Part shown: positions 16,985 to 28,290 of the stretch, piece by piece
Numbering within the stretch: the stretch's first letter is position 1
Layout: every line of letters starts with the position of its first letter
NCBI GenBank assembly: GCA_905221035.1
Contig: CAJNBP010000006.1
Span: 62,001 to 126,000, forward strand
Direction of reading: 5' to 3'
DNA: 64,000 bases
Source of the DNA: a bacterium
Lineage (GTDB): Bacteria > Bacillota > Bacilli > Lactobacillales > Streptococcaceae
Notes under the pieces: generated by a model
Told to the model about the DNA's origin: nothing
Database searches by the model: none
Seen by the model: only the letters and a program-made list of their open reading frames with translations
Position numbers and translations under genes: made by a program

Positions 16985-18480
16985 TATTTGCCTCCTTTCT
17001 CAGTCAATTTAATACGTGGGTCAATAATGGTCATCCAAATATCTCCCAAAAGAAGTGAGAAGATAGAAATACATGTAAAGATGAAGACAAGACCAACGAC
17101 CATAGAGTTATTAGATGCTTTTACAGAGTCAATCAACATTTTACCCATACCTGGGAAGGCGAAGACTGTTTCAGTAAGGGTTGCACCACCGATAACCCCG
17201 ATAACGGCACCAGGAATTCCTGAAACCAGTGGAACCATGGCATTTTTAAAGATGTGTTTGTTTGAAATTTCTTTTTCAGACAAACCTTTTGCACGAGCAA
17301 AACGTACAAAATCTTGTGATTGCAAGTCAATCATGTAACGACGAATCCAAATAGCTGTACCAGGAGCCCCCAACAAACCAAGGATAACTGCTGGTAAAAC
17401 GTAAGAACGCCAATCTCCAGCACCCAAGATAGGGAATGAATCTGGCAATCCGATTGAAGAACCAGCCAAACGAACGATATAAACCAAGGCAATTGTTGGA
17501 AGAGCCATCAAGAAGGTCAAAGCCCCTGTTGAAAAGCTATCAATCCAAGTATTCTTGAAGCGAGCCATAGCTGAACCAAGTGGCACGGCAATCGCATAAG
17601 AAATCACCAAACCAATCAATCCAACGACAGCAGAGCTGGCAATCATAGAAGGATATTGGTAGTTACTTTCAGTAGCTGTATAAGGATCATCTTTTCCGTA
17701 GTTGGCTACTTCACGAGAATCAGCCTGACTAGGTGATTTGTAGGTTCTTGAGTAAATATTTACAGAAGAAGTTTTCTTACCTGTTGGGAACTGAACTTGA
17801 GCCGTTTTTGTTTGCCCTTGTCCCTGAGTAATAACCTGTAAAACAGGGCTATTAGCATAGGTTGGATAAGAGTCACCTAAATTGATGTTCACAAAGTTTT
17901 GATGCACAAATGGGAACTGACTGTTGAAGTACAAGAGATATTTGTGCTTAGTTCCTGAACCAACCAATGACCATCCGATCGCTGGATCATTTTCGAAACG
18001 AAGGTAACGTTTCAAGTCTGGGTTTTCAGGGTCTTGAATTTTATTAGTATGGTCAATGTCAATCAAGTTAGCATAGAATTTGAAAACACGTTCAAAAATC
18101 GGGATTTCACGAGTAGCGTAGAATTGGCCACTTTCAGTAAATTCTCCCAGGGTCCAACCATGACCGATTTGTTTGATGTATTTTTCATAGATAGCCTTGT
18201 TGGTATCATTAGCTTCAACTGTTACAGAGGCATCCATCTGGCTAGCTTTTTCTTGCAACTCTTTGGTATCGTAGTACTCGATATAGCCCATACGCTCATA
18301 AACAGTATTTTCATAGTTATCACGTTTATCAGCAGTTGTCGCAATCTTGTTATAGTTGGTATCCTGTTTGAAAATCAATTTTCGAGGAACCATTGTATAG
18401 ATAATCGTGTAAGTCAAGGTTGTTACTAAGAAGATAGAAACCAATGACCGCAAAACACGCATAAAAATATATTTTTTCAT
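16984..18480 (-). CDS. amiC: Oligopeptide ABC transporter permease AmiC
   Basis: A 498-residue OppB-type permease, longer than the ~310-residue enterobacterial type. After TM1 (about residues 8-32) there is a large extracellular domain of some 230 residues, as in other streptococcal AmiC proteins. The C-terminal half has five TMs and the coupling loop [20 protein letters not shown]. Together with AmiD it forms the peptide channel. A hairpin separates it from amiA upstream. Confidence 0.95.
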   Translation of the reverse strand: MKKYIFMRVLRSLVSIFLVTTLTYTIIYTMVPRKLIFKQDTNYNKIATTADKRDNYENTVYERMGYIEYYDTKELQEKASQMDASVTVEANDTNKAIYEKYIKQIGHGWTLGEFTESGQFYATREIPIFERVFKFYANLIDIDHTNKIQDPENPDLKRYLRFENDPAIGWSLVGSGTKHKYLLYFNSQFPFVHQNFVNINLGDSYPTYANSPVLQVITQGQGQTKTAQVQFPTGKKTSSVNIYSRTYKSPSQADSREVANYGKDDPYTATESNYQYPSMIASSAVVGLIGLVISYAIAVPLGSAMARFKNTWIDSFSTGALTFLMALPTIALVYIVRLAGSSIGLPDSFPILGAGDWRSYVLPAVILGLLGAPGTAIWIRRYMIDLQSQDFVRFARAKGLSEKEISNKHIFKNAMVPLVSGIPGAVIGVIGGATLTETVFAFPGMGKMLIDSVKASNNSMVVGLVFIFTCISIFSLLLGDIWMTIIDPRIKLTEKGGK

Positions 18481-18504
18481 ATCATTTCCTTTAAAAATCC
18501 CAAA

Positions 18505-18534
18505 AGAACCTTCTCCTCATGGAGAGAAAGTTCT
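18505..18534 (-). terminator. Hairpin between amiA and amiC
   Basis: Imperfect 11-bp stem AGAACTTTCTC/GAGAAGGTTCT with a short loop. Minus-strand downstream is TTTTGGGATTTTT. It probably ends part of the amiA transcripts, or protects their 3' end, so that the binding protein is made in excess over the membrane parts. Confidence 0.6.
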
Positions 18535-18546
18535 ATTGAAAATTAT

Positions 18547-20535
18547 TTACTTCACATGACTTGCCAATTCTTTTTGAGCTTTCTCGTTTGACTCAGTCTT
18601 TTCTTTCAACCATTTTTCACGAGCTTTTTCATACTCTTCTTTGGTGATTGCTTTTTCACCAACTTCAGTATACTTCAAGTATCCTGCATTTTCACCTTTA
18701 AGACCAGCTACAGAATATGAAGAGCTAAATGGTAGAACTTTTGAAACATATGAAACGGCTGTTTCTTTAGGAGAAGCCATTACTGGAATTGTCAAAGCAT
18801 TGTCAGTCAACCAAGCTTGTGCTACTGCATATTTTTCATAACGTTTTTGAACGTCTTGGTTTTCGCTGTTTGCGTCATCAAGTAATTTTCCATAGTCAGC
18901 TAAACCAAGTTTGCTTAATACTGATGCATCAGTGTTTTGGTCAATACCAAGGTAAAGACGAGTACTTCCTCCCTTAAGGACGAACTGATCCAAGAAAGTA
19001 GAAGGATCTTGATAGTCAGGGTTCCATCCTAGCAAGGTATGGATATCCCAGTCTTGCTCTTTAGCTGTTGGAGCACTAAACGAAATTGGTAAAGCTTCCG
19101 CTTGAGTCATTTGTTGCAAGTCTACAACAACATTATCTGAACCCAATACTTTTTCAATTGATTGTTTCAATGATTGCACACGGTTTACAACCGCTGTTGA
19201 TTCTTGGATAACCAAGGCATCCAAGTGAATTGGGAATTCAACACCTTCAGCTTGCAAGCTTGATTTAGCTTTAGCAAAGACTTCTTTCGCTTTTTCTTCA
19301 CTGTAAAGGCCATTTTGAGAATCTGCTAGAGATACGTTTGACCAAGTAGAAGAATTTGTCTTAGCCAAGCTATCTTGTACCAATTCACCAAATGTTTTCT
19401 TACCAACTTGAAGATTATATGGTGCAAATGTATTACGGATGGCTACTGCAGCTCCATCAGTACCATTTGTTTGAGCTGAATAAGAACTGCGGTCTACCGC
19501 AAAGTTCAAGGCTTGACGGAATTCCTTGTTTAACAAAGCTTTTTTAGTAGATGTCTTTTGAGCATCACTTGTCTTAGCAGTGTGGTTATAAGTTGTACGG
19601 CCATAGTTCAAGCTGACAGTTGCAACACCCGCACCTGGTTCGTTAAAGTAAATGTTATCTTTGAAGTCGGCTGCATATTTTTCATATGTAGAACTTGTAG
19701 GGAAGATACGAGCTTTGCTATATTGACCATCAGAAAAACCTTTGGCAATTACATCTTGATCTTTACCATCCCAGAAAGTGAACTTAACGTTCTCAATTTT
19801 TACATTTTCTTTATCCCAGTAAGCGTCATTTTTAGCCATCTCGATAGATGATTTAGGAGTCACAGCTTTCAAGACAAATGGACCGTTATAAAGAATAGAG
19901 TTTGCATCTGTTGGGGCACCAAAACCTTCCCCTTTTGAAGCTAAGAATTCTTCATTAACTGGCATCAAAACACCACTAGTTGTCTTGTCATTCCAGAAAG
20001 TTTCTGGCTGGTTCAAAGTATATTCTAGTGTTTGATCATCAACTGCTTTTACTCCAACGGTTGAAAAATCGCTTGTTTCACCCTTGATGTATGCTTCTAA
20101 TCCTTTAATAGAAGAGCTAACGATTGAAAGTCCTTTTGATTTTCCATCTACCGCATGTTTCAAACCAGTAACGAAGTCTTTAGCAGTGACAGGAGCGTAC
20201 TCTTCTCCCTCTGCAGTTACCCATTTAGCATCCTTACGAATTTTATAGGTATAAGTCAAACCATCTTTTGAAACTGTCCATGATTCAGCAATAGAAGGAA
20301 CTAAATTACCATATTTATCATTAGCCAACAAACCATCTACAGCATTTGTTGTGATGAAAGATGTTGAATCAATATTGCTAACGATATAATCCAAGGTTTC
20401 TGGATCTGTTTGATAAACATATTGGTAATCTTTTGCTAGTTTAGCATTATTTGAACTAGTGTTTGAACACGCAGCTAGAACTCCTGACGCTAATAAGGTA
20501 GCTCCTGCTACAGCAAGCACTTGACTTTTTTTCAT
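18547..20535 (-). CDS. amiA: Oligopeptide-binding lipoprotein AmiA
   Basis: A 662-residue SBP_bac_5 protein. The signal peptide ends in a lipobox, GVLAAC with Cys23, so the mature protein is a lipoprotein. The domain spans the rest, including SIAESWTVSKDGLTYTYKIR and NKEFRQALNFAVDRSSY. It captures oligopeptides for the AmiCDEF channel. It heads the operon and has its own promoter (20572-20600). AliA/AliB are close paralogues; its position in front of amiC identifies this one as AmiA. A second family member begins beyond 64000. Confidence 0.93.
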   Translation of the reverse strand: MKKSQVLAVAGATLLASGVLAACSNTSSNNAKLAKDYQYVYQTDPETLDYIVSNIDSTSFITTNAVDGLLANDKYGNLVPSIAESWTVSKDGLTYTYKIRKDAKWVTAEGEEYAPVTAKDFVTGLKHAVDGKSKGLSIVSSSIKGLEAYIKGETSDFSTVGVKAVDDQTLEYTLNQPETFWNDKTTSGVLMPVNEEFLASKGEGFGAPTDANSILYNGPFVLKAVTPKSSIEMAKNDAYWDKENVKIENVKFTFWDGKDQDVIAKGFSDGQYSKARIFPTSSTYEKYAADFKDNIYFNEPGAGVATVSLNYGRTTYNHTAKTSDAQKTSTKKALLNKEFRQALNFAVDRSSYSAQTNGTDGAAVAIRNTFAPYNLQVGKKTFGELVQDSLAKTNSSTWSNVSLADSQNGLYSEEKAKEVFAKAKSSLQAEGVEFPIHLDALVIQESTAVVNRVQSLKQSIEKVLGSDNVVVDLQQMTQAEALPISFSAPTAKEQDWDIHTLLGWNPDYQDPSTFLDQFVLKGGSTRLYLGIDQNTDASVLSKLGLADYGKLLDDANSENQDVQKRYEKYAVAQAWLTDNALTIPVMASPKETAVSYVSKVLPFSSSYSVAGLKGENAGYLKYTEVGEKAITKEEYEKAREKWLKEKTESNEKAQKELASHVK

Positions 20536-20571
20536 TTCTTTACTCCTCTTATAAAGTATAGGTTATCATCA

Positions 20572-20600
20572 ATTATACCATAGATTTTAAGAAAAGTAAA
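20572..20600 (-). promoter_or_regulatory. Promoter of the ami operon
   Basis: Minus strand TTTACT (20595-20600), 17-base spacer, TATAAT (20572-20577). The leader is about 30 bases with AGGAG before the ATG. Confidence 0.7.
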
Positions 20601-20651
20601 CGAATTTTCAGAATATTTAGGCTTATTGACACAAAAAATATGAAAAAGCTA

Positions 20652-20680
20652 TTGACTGAAAATCATTTTCAAGGTATAAT
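20652..20680 (+). promoter_or_regulatory. Promoter of tRNA-Cys
   Basis: TTGACT (20652-20657), 17-base spacer, TATAAT (20675-20680), ending 12 bases before the tRNA. Confidence 0.8.
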
Positions 20681-20692
20681 AATAAACGTTAA

Positions 20693-20763
20693 GGCGGTAT
20701 AGCCAAGTGGTAAGGCACGGCTCTGCAAAAGCTTGATCGTCGGTTCAAATCCGTCTACCGCCT
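20693..20763 (+). tRNA. tRNA-Cys (GCA)
   Basis: A 71-base cloverleaf. Acceptor stem GGCGGTA/TACCGCC with discriminator T, D-arm around AGCCAAGTGGTAAGGC, anticodon loop CTCTGCAAAAG with anticodon GCA, and T-arm CGGTTCAAATCCG. CCA is not encoded. It stands alone on the plus strand between minus-strand operons, with its own promoter and terminator. Confidence 0.95.
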
Positions 20764-20798
20764 TCTATAACTTGATTTATCAGGTTTCACATGAACAG

Positions 20799-20826
20799 AA
20801 AGCCTAATTTGAAGGGCTTTTTCTTT
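20799..20826 (+). terminator. Terminator after tRNA-Cys
   Basis: Stem AAAGCC/GGGCTTT with a short loop, followed by TTCTTTTTCTTT on the plus strand. Confidence 0.65.
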
Positions 20827-20920
20827 TTCTTTGGATAAATAAGGATAGATTTAGAAAAGTTTTGGGGCGGATTTGGGGACTGAGTCTTTCGAGGATACTA
20901 TTCCCTTTTGAAATCAACTG

Positions 20921-20952
20921 AAAAAAGCTTTGTCACTCATGATGACAAAAGC
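20921..20952 (-). terminator. Terminator of the CNNM/CorC gene
   Basis: Stem GCTTTTGTCA/TGACAAAGC with a 7-base loop on the minus strand, followed by TTTTTTC, seven bases past the stop codon. Confidence 0.85.
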
Positions 20953-20959
20953 CTCTAAT

Positions 20960-22291
20960 TTACTCTGTTTCTTCTTCTATTTCGACTTCTGTGATTTGGA
21001 CTTTTACCTTGGTAACACGTCCATTTTTCACTTTATCATTGGTTAAGATAAGCTGTTTGTTTTGGCTGACCAATTCATAGCTGAGTTTCTCAGTCGTTGG
21101 AATGGTTCCGACTCCTGTCAAATAATAACCAGCGATGGTATCAACGTCATCACTTTCCAGTTCAACGTCAAAGTAGTCATTAAAATCATTGAGATTCATA
21201 GTACCTTGAACAATATAGGTATCTTCACCAATTTGATGAACTTCAATTTCAGCCTTATCTGTTTCGTCATCGATTTCCCCTACAATTTCCTCTAAGAGGT
21301 CTTCTAGGGTTACCAAACCAGCCATTCCACCGTACTCATCCAGCAAGATTGCCATTTGATTTTGCGTATTGCGAAGGGCTTTCAAAAGATCATCCACAAA
21401 AATCGTCTCGGGTACAAAAAGCGGTGTTTGTAAAATACGTCTCCAAACAATATTATCAAAGCCATCCACAAAGGCTGCATTGAGCAGGCGCTTGGTATGA
21501 ATCAAACCGATTACATTATCCTTATCTCCATCATAGACAGGGATACGAGAATAATTTTGCTTTAAAATACTTTCAATAATAGCATGATTGTCATCCTGAA
21601 TATCTACCATAAAGGCATCCGTCCGAGGAACCATGACTTCTCTGGCCATCAATTCGTCCAGTGAAAAAATCCCCTGTAGCATCTCAATTTCGTCAGCATC
21701 TAGTGTTTCTTCGCTATTTGTCAGCATGTACTCAATTTCATCACGAGTCATTTTTTCGTCAGCATCATCAAAGGTCATAGGAGTCAAACGACTCAAAAGA
21801 TTGGTAGACGCAGACAAGAGCCAGACAAAGGGACTAACTAGTTTCCCCAGGCCAATAATAACTGGCGCTGTACGAATCGCTAAAGCGTCCTTTAGATTAA
21901 GAGCGATTCTCTTAGGATACAATTCCCCAAAAACGATGGAAATATAAGTCAAAAATGCTAAAGATAGAAAACTTGCAATGGCATAAGCTGTTTCGCCATT
22001 TCCAAGCCAAGATGCAATTTCTCGTCCCAGAGTTTCTGCCAAACTCGCCCCTGACAAAATCGTAATCAGGGTAATTCCTACTTGAATGGTTGATAAAAAG
22101 TGGTTAGGATTTTCTAGCACCTTCAGCAGACGGATATAGCGTCTATCTCCTTCTTCTGCCTTTTGTTCAACACGCGCACGGTTTAGTGACACCATGGCCA
22201 TTTCTGTGGCTGAGAAAAAGGCATTTAATACCGTCAAGATAAACAATAAAACAAATTGTAGCAACAAATTCTGACTACTTGGGTCTTCCAT
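20960..22291 (-). CDS. CNNM/CorC-family membrane protein (DUF21, CBS pair, CorC_HlyC)
   Basis: A 443-residue protein. The N-terminal CNNM (DUF21) transmembrane domain has about four TMs (residues 8-175, with FSATEMAMVSLNRARVE). Two CBS domains follow (about 200-330, with REVMVPRTDAFMVD and ILLDEYGGMAGLVTLEDLLEEIVGEI). The C-terminal CorC_HlyC domain covers about 345-430. Often annotated as hemolysin, this family is better linked to magnesium or cation homeostasis; that role is inferred from relatives. An extended -10 promoter (TGATATAAT at 22324-22332) and AGGAG precede it. Confidence 0.88.
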   Translation of the reverse strand: MEDPSSQNLLLQFVLLFILTVLNAFFSATEMAMVSLNRARVEQKAEEGDRRYIRLLKVLENPNHFLSTIQVGITLITILSGASLAETLGREIASWLGNGETAYAIASFLSLAFLTYISIVFGELYPKRIALNLKDALAIRTAPVIIGLGKLVSPFVWLLSASTNLLSRLTPMTFDDADEKMTRDEIEYMLTNSEETLDADEIEMLQGIFSLDELMAREVMVPRTDAFMVDIQDDNHAIIESILKQNYSRIPVYDGDKDNVIGLIHTKRLLNAAFVDGFDNIVWRRILQTPLFVPETIFVDDLLKALRNTQNQMAILLDEYGGMAGLVTLEDLLEEIVGEIDDETDKAEIEVHQIGEDTYIVQGTMNLNDFNDYFDVELESDDVDTIAGYYLTGVGTIPTTEKLSYELVSQNKQLILTNDKVKNGRVTKVKVQITEVEIEEETE

Positions 22292-22396
22292 AGTTCTTCT
22301 CCTAAAATAGTATCTTACCCTCTATTATATCACAAAATTTAGTCCAGTACATATTATTTTTTCTCAGTATCTATTCTAGCTCTACTTAAATGGTCC

Positions 22397-22434
22397 AAAA
22401 AAGAACTCCTACATCCACAACTGACATAGGAGTT
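22397..22434 (-). terminator. Terminator of endA
   Basis: Stem AACTCCTA/TAGGAGTT (22404-22434) followed on the minus strand by CTTTTTTGG. Confidence 0.8.
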
Positions 22435-22445
22435 TATCTTATCTT

Positions 22446-23489
<1,044 letters not shown>

Positions 23490-23503
<14 letters not shown>

Positions 23504-24773
23504 CACTTGCCTCAATCCGCTGAATCTTAGCACCTAGCTGCGCTAACTTCTCATGGAAACGGTAGTAGCCTCTATCCAAGTGGACTAATTTACCAACTAC
23601 GGTTTCTCCTTGTGCTACCAAACCTGTCAAAATCAAGGCTGCACTGGCACGAAGGTCAGTTGAAAGAACTTCTGCTCCCTGCAAAGGCTGTCCACCAACA
23701 ATACGTGCTGTATCACGGATAATTTCAGAGTGCAAGCCCATACGGCGCATTTCTTCTAGGTGTTGGAAACGATTTTCAAAAACTGTCTCCACCATAGTTG
23801 ATTCGCCTTTTGCGACAGTCATCAAGGCTGTAAATTGAGCCTGCATATCTGTTGGAAATCCTGGGTGGGGCAAGGTTTTCACATGGACAGCTTTTAGATT
23901 TTCTAGTTGAGAGCGAACTCGAATTCCTTCAGTCTCCTCCGTCACTTCCACTCCCATTTCAAGCAATTTGGCAATCAAGGGACGGTTGTGCTCCCAAACA
24001 GCATCTTTAATCAGGACATCACCACCAGTCATGGCAGCAGCCACCATAAAGGTTCCAGCTTCAATACGGTCTTGTACCACATTATGAGTCGTACCGTGAA
24101 GTTTCTCCACACCAGTAATTGTAATGGTCTCTGTACCAGCACCTTTAACCTTGGCTCCCATTTCATTCAGGAGAATGGCTAGGTCCACAATCTCAGGCTC
24201 ACGCGCAGCATTTTCAATCACTGTCACCCCATCAGCCAGCGTCGCTGCCATCATCAAGTTCTGCGTAGCACCAACACTTGGGAAGTCCAGGTAGATATGG
24301 GCACCATGTAAGCGATCAGTCTTGGCTTCGATGTAACCAGCTGTCTGACTAATCTTAGCCCCCATGGCTTCTAGACCTTTCAAATGAAGGTCAATAGGAC
24401 GGCTACCAATCGTACAACCACCTGGCATGGATACCTTGGCATGACCTACACGGGCAAGAATTGGCCCCAAGACAACGATAGATGCACGCATCTTGCTGAC
24501 ATACTTGTAAGGAGCTTCCTCAGTGATATCACCAGTCGCATCCACCTCGACAAGATGGGCTTCTTCATCAAAATCTACCTTGGCATTTAAACCACGAACC
24601 ACCTGATTCATAGTGAAAACATCTGACAAGATAGGAACATTCTGCAAGACGGTCTTTCCTTCACTTGCTAGAATAGTCGCTGCCAACAAGGGCAAGACTG
24701 CATTCTTTGCTCCTTCAATCGTAACACTTCCTACCAGACGATTATCGCCACCTTGAACCACAATTTTTTCCAT
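23490..24773 (-). CDS. murA: UDP-N-acetylglucosamine 1-carboxyvinyltransferase MurA
   Basis: A 427-residue EPSP-synthase-fold enzyme for the first committed step of peptidoglycan synthesis. [15 protein letters not shown] near residue 21 is the UDP-GlcNAc-binding segment. The catalytic (fosfomycin-target) cysteine is about residue 120 in [24 protein letters not shown] and [17 protein letters not shown] near the C-terminus are also conserved. Streptococci carry two MurA paralogues; which of the two this is I infer only from its position beside epuA-endA. Confidence 0.94.
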
Positions 24774-24796
24774 ACTTATTTCCTTTACATTTGATT

Positions 24797-25027
24797 TTAT
24801 AATAATCCTCTAAGTGCTTCTTGCCACAACTGATACAGGCTAATAAAGAAAGAACTCAAGATATAGCCCATTACAATGCTGAAAAAAGCTACCAATAAAC
24901 GAACTTTACCAGTGTTCTCAGCTGTTGCTTTTAAGACCTTTTCCCATCTAACAAGATTCTTTAAAAGGTAAAAACTCACATAAATAAAGAGCATGTGACT
25001 GCTTAGAGTGAATAATAATTGACCCAT
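24797..25027 (-). CDS. DUF1146/YwzB-family small membrane protein
   Basis: A 76-residue protein starting [20 protein letters not shown]. Two hydrophobic segments (about 5-23 and 46-65) with [10 protein letters not shown] between them fit the DUF1146/YwzB family, usually found near murA in Firmicutes. Function unknown. The start at 25027 lies six bases after an extended -10 box and has no RBS, so the mRNA is probably leaderless. The frame open upstream to 25081 runs through that promoter and is not used. Confidence 0.8.
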   Translation of the reverse strand: MGQLLFTLSSHMLFIYVSFYLLKNLVRWEKVLKATAENTGKVRLLVAFFSIVMGYILSSFFISLYQLWQEALRGLL

Positions 25028-25033
25028 TTGACT

Positions 25034-25042
25034 ATTATACCA
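25034..25042 (-). promoter_or_regulatory. Extended -10 promoter giving a leaderless mRNA
   Basis: Minus strand TGGTATAAT, followed by AGTCAA and then ATG at 25027. With the usual 6-7 base distance, transcription starts at the start codon. Confidence 0.6.
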
Positions 25043-25084
25043 TCTTCTCTGTTTGTGCGCTAGTTTGGAAACTTCACTCAAAAA

Positions 25085-26122
25085 CTAGGGATTGTTTTTC
25101 AAGTAATCAATTGCATCCTGTAGGGTTTTAACTGGAACGATTTTCATATCTGTCTTGATTGTTTTAGCTGCTTCCAGAGCTGTTTGATAGTTGTTTTTCG
25201 CATCCGGATGCGCTTTTTGTTCTTCTTCGCTAACAGGATTATCTGGAGCAAAGAAAATCGCAGCACCTTCTCTAGCCGAAGCTACAACTTTCTTATCAAT
25301 ACCTCCAATGTCCCCCACATTACCATCGCGGTCAATAGTTCCTGTACCAGCAACGATACGGCCATTGCGAAGGCCTGGGTCAGCTATTTGAGTATAGATA
25401 GCCAGACTAAACATGAGACCTGCACTTGGACCTCCAATACCAGCTGTTGAAAAGCGAATTGGGACATCACTGGTCACTTCTGTACGGTCAATCAAGCCGA
25501 TTCCAATTCCATTTTTGCCATTTTCTAGAGTAATGATTTTTCCTTCTGCAGACTTGGTTTGCCCATCCTCTTCATAGGTCACTTTAACGGAGTCCCCTAG
25601 TTTTTGAGAATTGACGTAATCAATCAAATCTTTGGAACTGTCAAAGGTCTGATCATTGACTGCTGTGACCGTATCAGAGATGTTGAGAATCCCTTTAAAG
25701 GTTGAATTATCCGTCACAGTCAAGACATAGACCCCAAGGTATTTAAGTTCAATATCCTTACCAGCTGTTTTTAGACCTTGATACTTGGCCATATTTTGTG
25801 ATGTCTGCATGTAGAATTGATTGATCCGCATGAATTCTACATCTGAAGAACCACCTGTAGTCTCCTGAGCACTACGAATATCTGTAAAAGGCGTCAACCA
25901 AGCATAAATCATATGAGCTAAAGTAGCATGCTGAACACCAACCGTAACGAAGTGATAGGCACCAGCTTCCTTATCTTCTGTATCATTGACTTTAAGGACT
26001 TGGCGAATATCTTCTGAACCACCTGGAACCTCTATATAATAGGGCAAGGGCACTACAAATGCCAAGAAAGTCACAATTAAGGCCGCAATGACGTATAAAG
26101 GCCATCTAATCTTTTTTTTCAT
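25085..26122 (-). CDS. SepM/YlbL-type membrane protease (PDZ plus Lon-like domain)
   Basis: A 345-residue protein. An N-terminal TM anchor (residues 7-27) is followed by a PDZ domain (about 120-195, with [19 protein letters not shown]) and a Lon-type serine protease domain. Catalytic Ser lies in [14 protein letters not shown] and Lys in [17 protein letters not shown] [14 protein letters not shown]. The S. mutans relative SepM trims the competence-stimulating peptide outside the cell; the substrate here is not known. It overlaps coaD by 17 bases, in the order rsmD-coaD-sepM. Confidence 0.88.
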   Translation of the reverse strand: MKKKIRWPLYVIAALIVTFLAFVVPLPYYIEVPGGSEDIRQVLKVNDTEDKEAGAYHFVTVGVQHATLAHMIYAWLTPFTDIRSAQETTGGSSDVEFMRINQFYMQTSQNMAKYQGLKTAGKDIELKYLGVYVLTVTDNSTFKGILNISDTVTAVNDQTFDSSKDLIDYVNSQKLGDSVKVTYEEDGQTKSAEGKIITLENGKNGIGIGLIDRTEVTSDVPIRFSTAGIGGPSAGLMFSLAIYTQIADPGLRNGRIVAGTGTIDRDGNVGDIGGIDKKVVASAREGAAIFFAPDNPVSEEEQKAHPDAKNNYQTALEAAKTIKTDMKIVPVKTLQDAIDYLKNNP

Positions 26123-26594
26123 TTCTTATTTCCTCCAAAATACTCTCAGGAACATAGCAAGCAATATCCTGACCAAACTTCAAAAGCTCTCGAACACCGG
26201 ATGAACTGATATAGAGATGTTCCGGTCGGCTATGCAAATATATGGTCTCTATATCAGGAGACAGCTGATGATTGTAGTAATCAAAACTGGCTTCATATTG
26301 CAAATCCGCCGCATTTCTCAAACCACGCACTAGGCAAGTAGCCCCCAGTCTTTTTGCAACATCAACTACCAATTCATCATGAGAAGACACGACTGCAACA
26401 TTTTCCAAATGTTTCACAGCCTTTTCTAGCCCCCGTTTACGATTTTCGATAGGGAGAAATCCTTGTTTGTGGGGATTAAAAAAAATACCCACATAGAGCT
26501 TATCAAAGAGTTTGCTAGCCCGTTCAATCATATCCAGATGCCCATTTGTCATCGGATCAAATGAGCCTGTGAATAAGCCAATCTTATCTGACAT
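26106..26594 (-). CDS. coaD: Phosphopantetheine adenylyltransferase CoaD
   Basis: A 162-residue nucleotidyltransferase for the penultimate step of CoA synthesis. [21 protein letters not shown] contains the T/HxGH ATP-binding motif. [15 protein letters not shown] and [14 protein letters not shown] are the conserved substrate and ISSSxVRE motifs. Length is standard. It overlaps rsmD upstream by 11 bases and the SepM-type gene downstream by 17. Confidence 0.96.
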   Translation of the reverse strand: MSDKIGLFTGSFDPMTNGHLDMIERASKLFDKLYVGIFFNPHKQGFLPIENRKRGLEKAVKHLENVAVVSSHDELVVDVAKRLGATCLVRGLRNAADLQYEASFDYYNHQLSPDIETIYLHSRPEHLYISSSGVRELLKFGQDIACYVPESILEEIRNEKKD

Positions 26595-27123
26595 AGACTG
26601 TCACCTTACTAATTCCATAAATTTTTTCCTTCCAGATGCCCAGGCAGGCAATTTCTTCTGGAAGTTCAACGGCTTTATCCGTCTCACACACGACCATGAC
26701 ATCTTCAGAAAAAAGCTCTCTCTCAGCCATTTTTTCAATATCTGCTACGATTTGTTCCTTGGCATAAGGAGGGTCTAAGAAAATGAGGTCGAAAGGCCCA
26801 GATACCTGCTCCAAGGCTCGTTCAGCCTCCATCTTGAGGAGTTGAAATTTTCCAACTTCCTTGGTCATCTGGATATTTTCAGCCACGATAGCCTGAGCCT
26901 TACGGTCTCGCTCCACCAAAACAGCACTGGACATGCCACGCGATACTGCCTCAATAGATAAGCCACCACTACCTGCATAAAGGTCCAAAACCCGCCCCCC
27001 TTCAAAGTAGGGACCAATCATGTTAAAAATGGCTCCCCTAACCTTATCCGAAGTGGGTCTCGTCGTCTTGCCTTCTAATGTCTTGAGGGGGCGTCCCCCA
27101 TAGATTCCTGATACGATTTTCAT
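26584..27123 (-). CDS. rsmD: 16S rRNA (guanine966-N2)-methyltransferase RsmD
   Basis: A 179-residue class I methyltransferase. The SAM-binding motif is [19 protein letters not shown] near residue 45 and the catalytic DPPY motif is [12 protein letters not shown] near 115. [14 protein letters not shown] and [15 protein letters not shown] at the N-terminus are RsmD-specific. It modifies m2G966 of 16S rRNA. The ATG follows an extended -10 box by seven bases, which suggests a leaderless transcript for rsmD-coaD-sepM. Confidence 0.95.
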   Translation of the reverse strand: MKIVSGIYGGRPLKTLEGKTTRPTSDKVRGAIFNMIGPYFEGGRVLDLYAGSGGLSIEAVSRGMSSAVLVERDRKAQAIVAENIQMTKEVGKFQLLKMEAERALEQVSGPFDLIFLDPPYAKEQIVADIEKMAERELFSEDVMVVCETDKAVELPEEIACLGIWKEKIYGISKVTVYVR

Positions 27124-27130
27124 ACCGTTT

Positions 27131-27139
27131 ATTATACCA
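27131..27139 (-). promoter_or_regulatory. Extended -10 promoter of rsmD (leaderless candidate)
   Basis: Minus strand TGGTATAAT, then AAACGGT, then the ATG at 27123. No Shine-Dalgarno lies between. Confidence 0.6.
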
Positions 27140-27160
27140 AATTATGGGCGAAAAGAGAAA

Positions 27161-27182
27161 GAAAACCGAACCTTACGGTTCG
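27161..27182 (-). terminator. Terminator of asnA
   Basis: Stem CGAACC/GGTTCG with GTAA loop, followed on the minus strand by GTTTTC. It lies six bases past the asnA stop. Confidence 0.75.
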
Positions 27183-27187
27183 ATTCT

Positions 27188-28180
27188 CTACAAAATATTT
27201 TCGTAAGTATCGCGGACTTCTTGAGGCCAAACACTTGTTTGCACTTCTCCGATATGTTTCTTGCGAAGTAAGAACATGGCCATACGAGATTGTCCAATTC
27301 CTCCACCGATTGTCAATGGGAATAGGCCATTCAACAAAGCCTTGTGCCATTCCAATTCCAAACGGTCTTCATCACCTGTGATTTCTACCTGACGGCGAAG
27401 GGTTTCTTCATCAACACGAATCCCCATAGAGGACAATTCAAAGGCTCCACCTAAAGCTTCATTCCAAACAAGAATATCTCCATTAAGACCCTTGTAGCCG
27501 TTCTCAGACTCACTTGTCCAGTCATCGTAGTCTGGTGCACGTCCATCGTGCGGTTTGCCGTCTGGCAATTCGCCACCGATACCAATCAAGAAAACCGCTC
27601 CGAATTCTTTACAGATCGCATTTTCGCGTTCTTTTGGAGTCAAGTCTGGGTAGCGTTCTACCAACTCTTCTGTGTGGATAAAAGTGATTTGTTTTGGCAA
27701 GATAGACTCGATGTCATAGCGGGCTTCAACAGCTAGCTCAGTCAGGCGAATAGCCTTGTAAATCTTCTCAACAGTTTCTTTTAGGTAAGCGATGTTACGT
27801 TGGCCATTTGGAATGACCTTTTCCCAGTCCCACTGGTCGACATAAACAGAGTGGGTCGCATCCAGCGAATCTTCGTCTGGACGAAGGGCCTTCATGTGAA
27901 CAAAAAGACCTTCTCCCTCACCGAAACCAAAACGAGCCAAGGTATGGCGTTTCCATTTGGCAAGTGAATGCACCACTTCATAGGTTTCATCAGGAATCTG
28001 CAAAACCTTGACAGATACTGGATTTTCCACACCAGACAGGTTATCCTGCATCCCGTCACCGACCTTGCTCAAGATAGGGCCTTGAACTTCGACAACTTCT
28101 AGCTTATCTTTCAAATACTGGGTAAAAGTGTTTTTGACAAAGGAAATTTCTTCTTGTTGATGGATAAAACTTTTCTTCAT
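27188..28180 (-). CDS. asnA: Aspartate-ammonia ligase AsnA
   Basis: A 330-residue ammonia-dependent asparagine synthetase with a class II tRNA-synthetase-like fold. [38 protein letters not shown] and the C-terminal [23 protein letters not shown] are diagnostic. It makes asparagine from aspartate, ammonia and ATP. It is monocistronic, with a promoter TATAAT at 28210-28215 and GAGGAG before the ATG. No T-box-like leader fits in the short upstream region. Confidence 0.96.
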   Translation of the reverse strand: MKKSFIHQQEEISFVKNTFTQYLKDKLEVVEVQGPILSKVGDGMQDNLSGVENPVSVKVLQIPDETYEVVHSLAKWKRHTLARFGFGEGEGLFVHMKALRPDEDSLDATHSVYVDQWDWEKVIPNGQRNIAYLKETVEKIYKAIRLTELAVEARYDIESILPKQITFIHTEELVERYPDLTPKERENAICKEFGAVFLIGIGGELPDGKPHDGRAPDYDDWTSESENGYKGLNGDILVWNEALGGAFELSSMGIRVDEETLRRQVEITGDEDRLELEWHKALLNGLFPLTIGGGIGQSRMAMFLLRKKHIGEVQTSVWPQEVRDTYENIL

Positions 28181-28249
28181 AGGCTACTCCTCAAAAATTA
28201 ATTAAAAGCATTATACACCTATTTCCAAGAAAAGAAAAGAGAAAATTTA

Positions 28250-28278
28250 AAAAAATCAGTGCTCCTTGGAACACTGAT
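28250..28278 (-). terminator. Terminator of the BI-1 gene
   Basis: Stem ATCAGTG/CACTGAT (28255-28278) with a T-run TTTTTT on the minus strand, 12 bases past the stop. Confidence 0.8.
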
Positions 28279-28290
28279 GTCATGAACCCT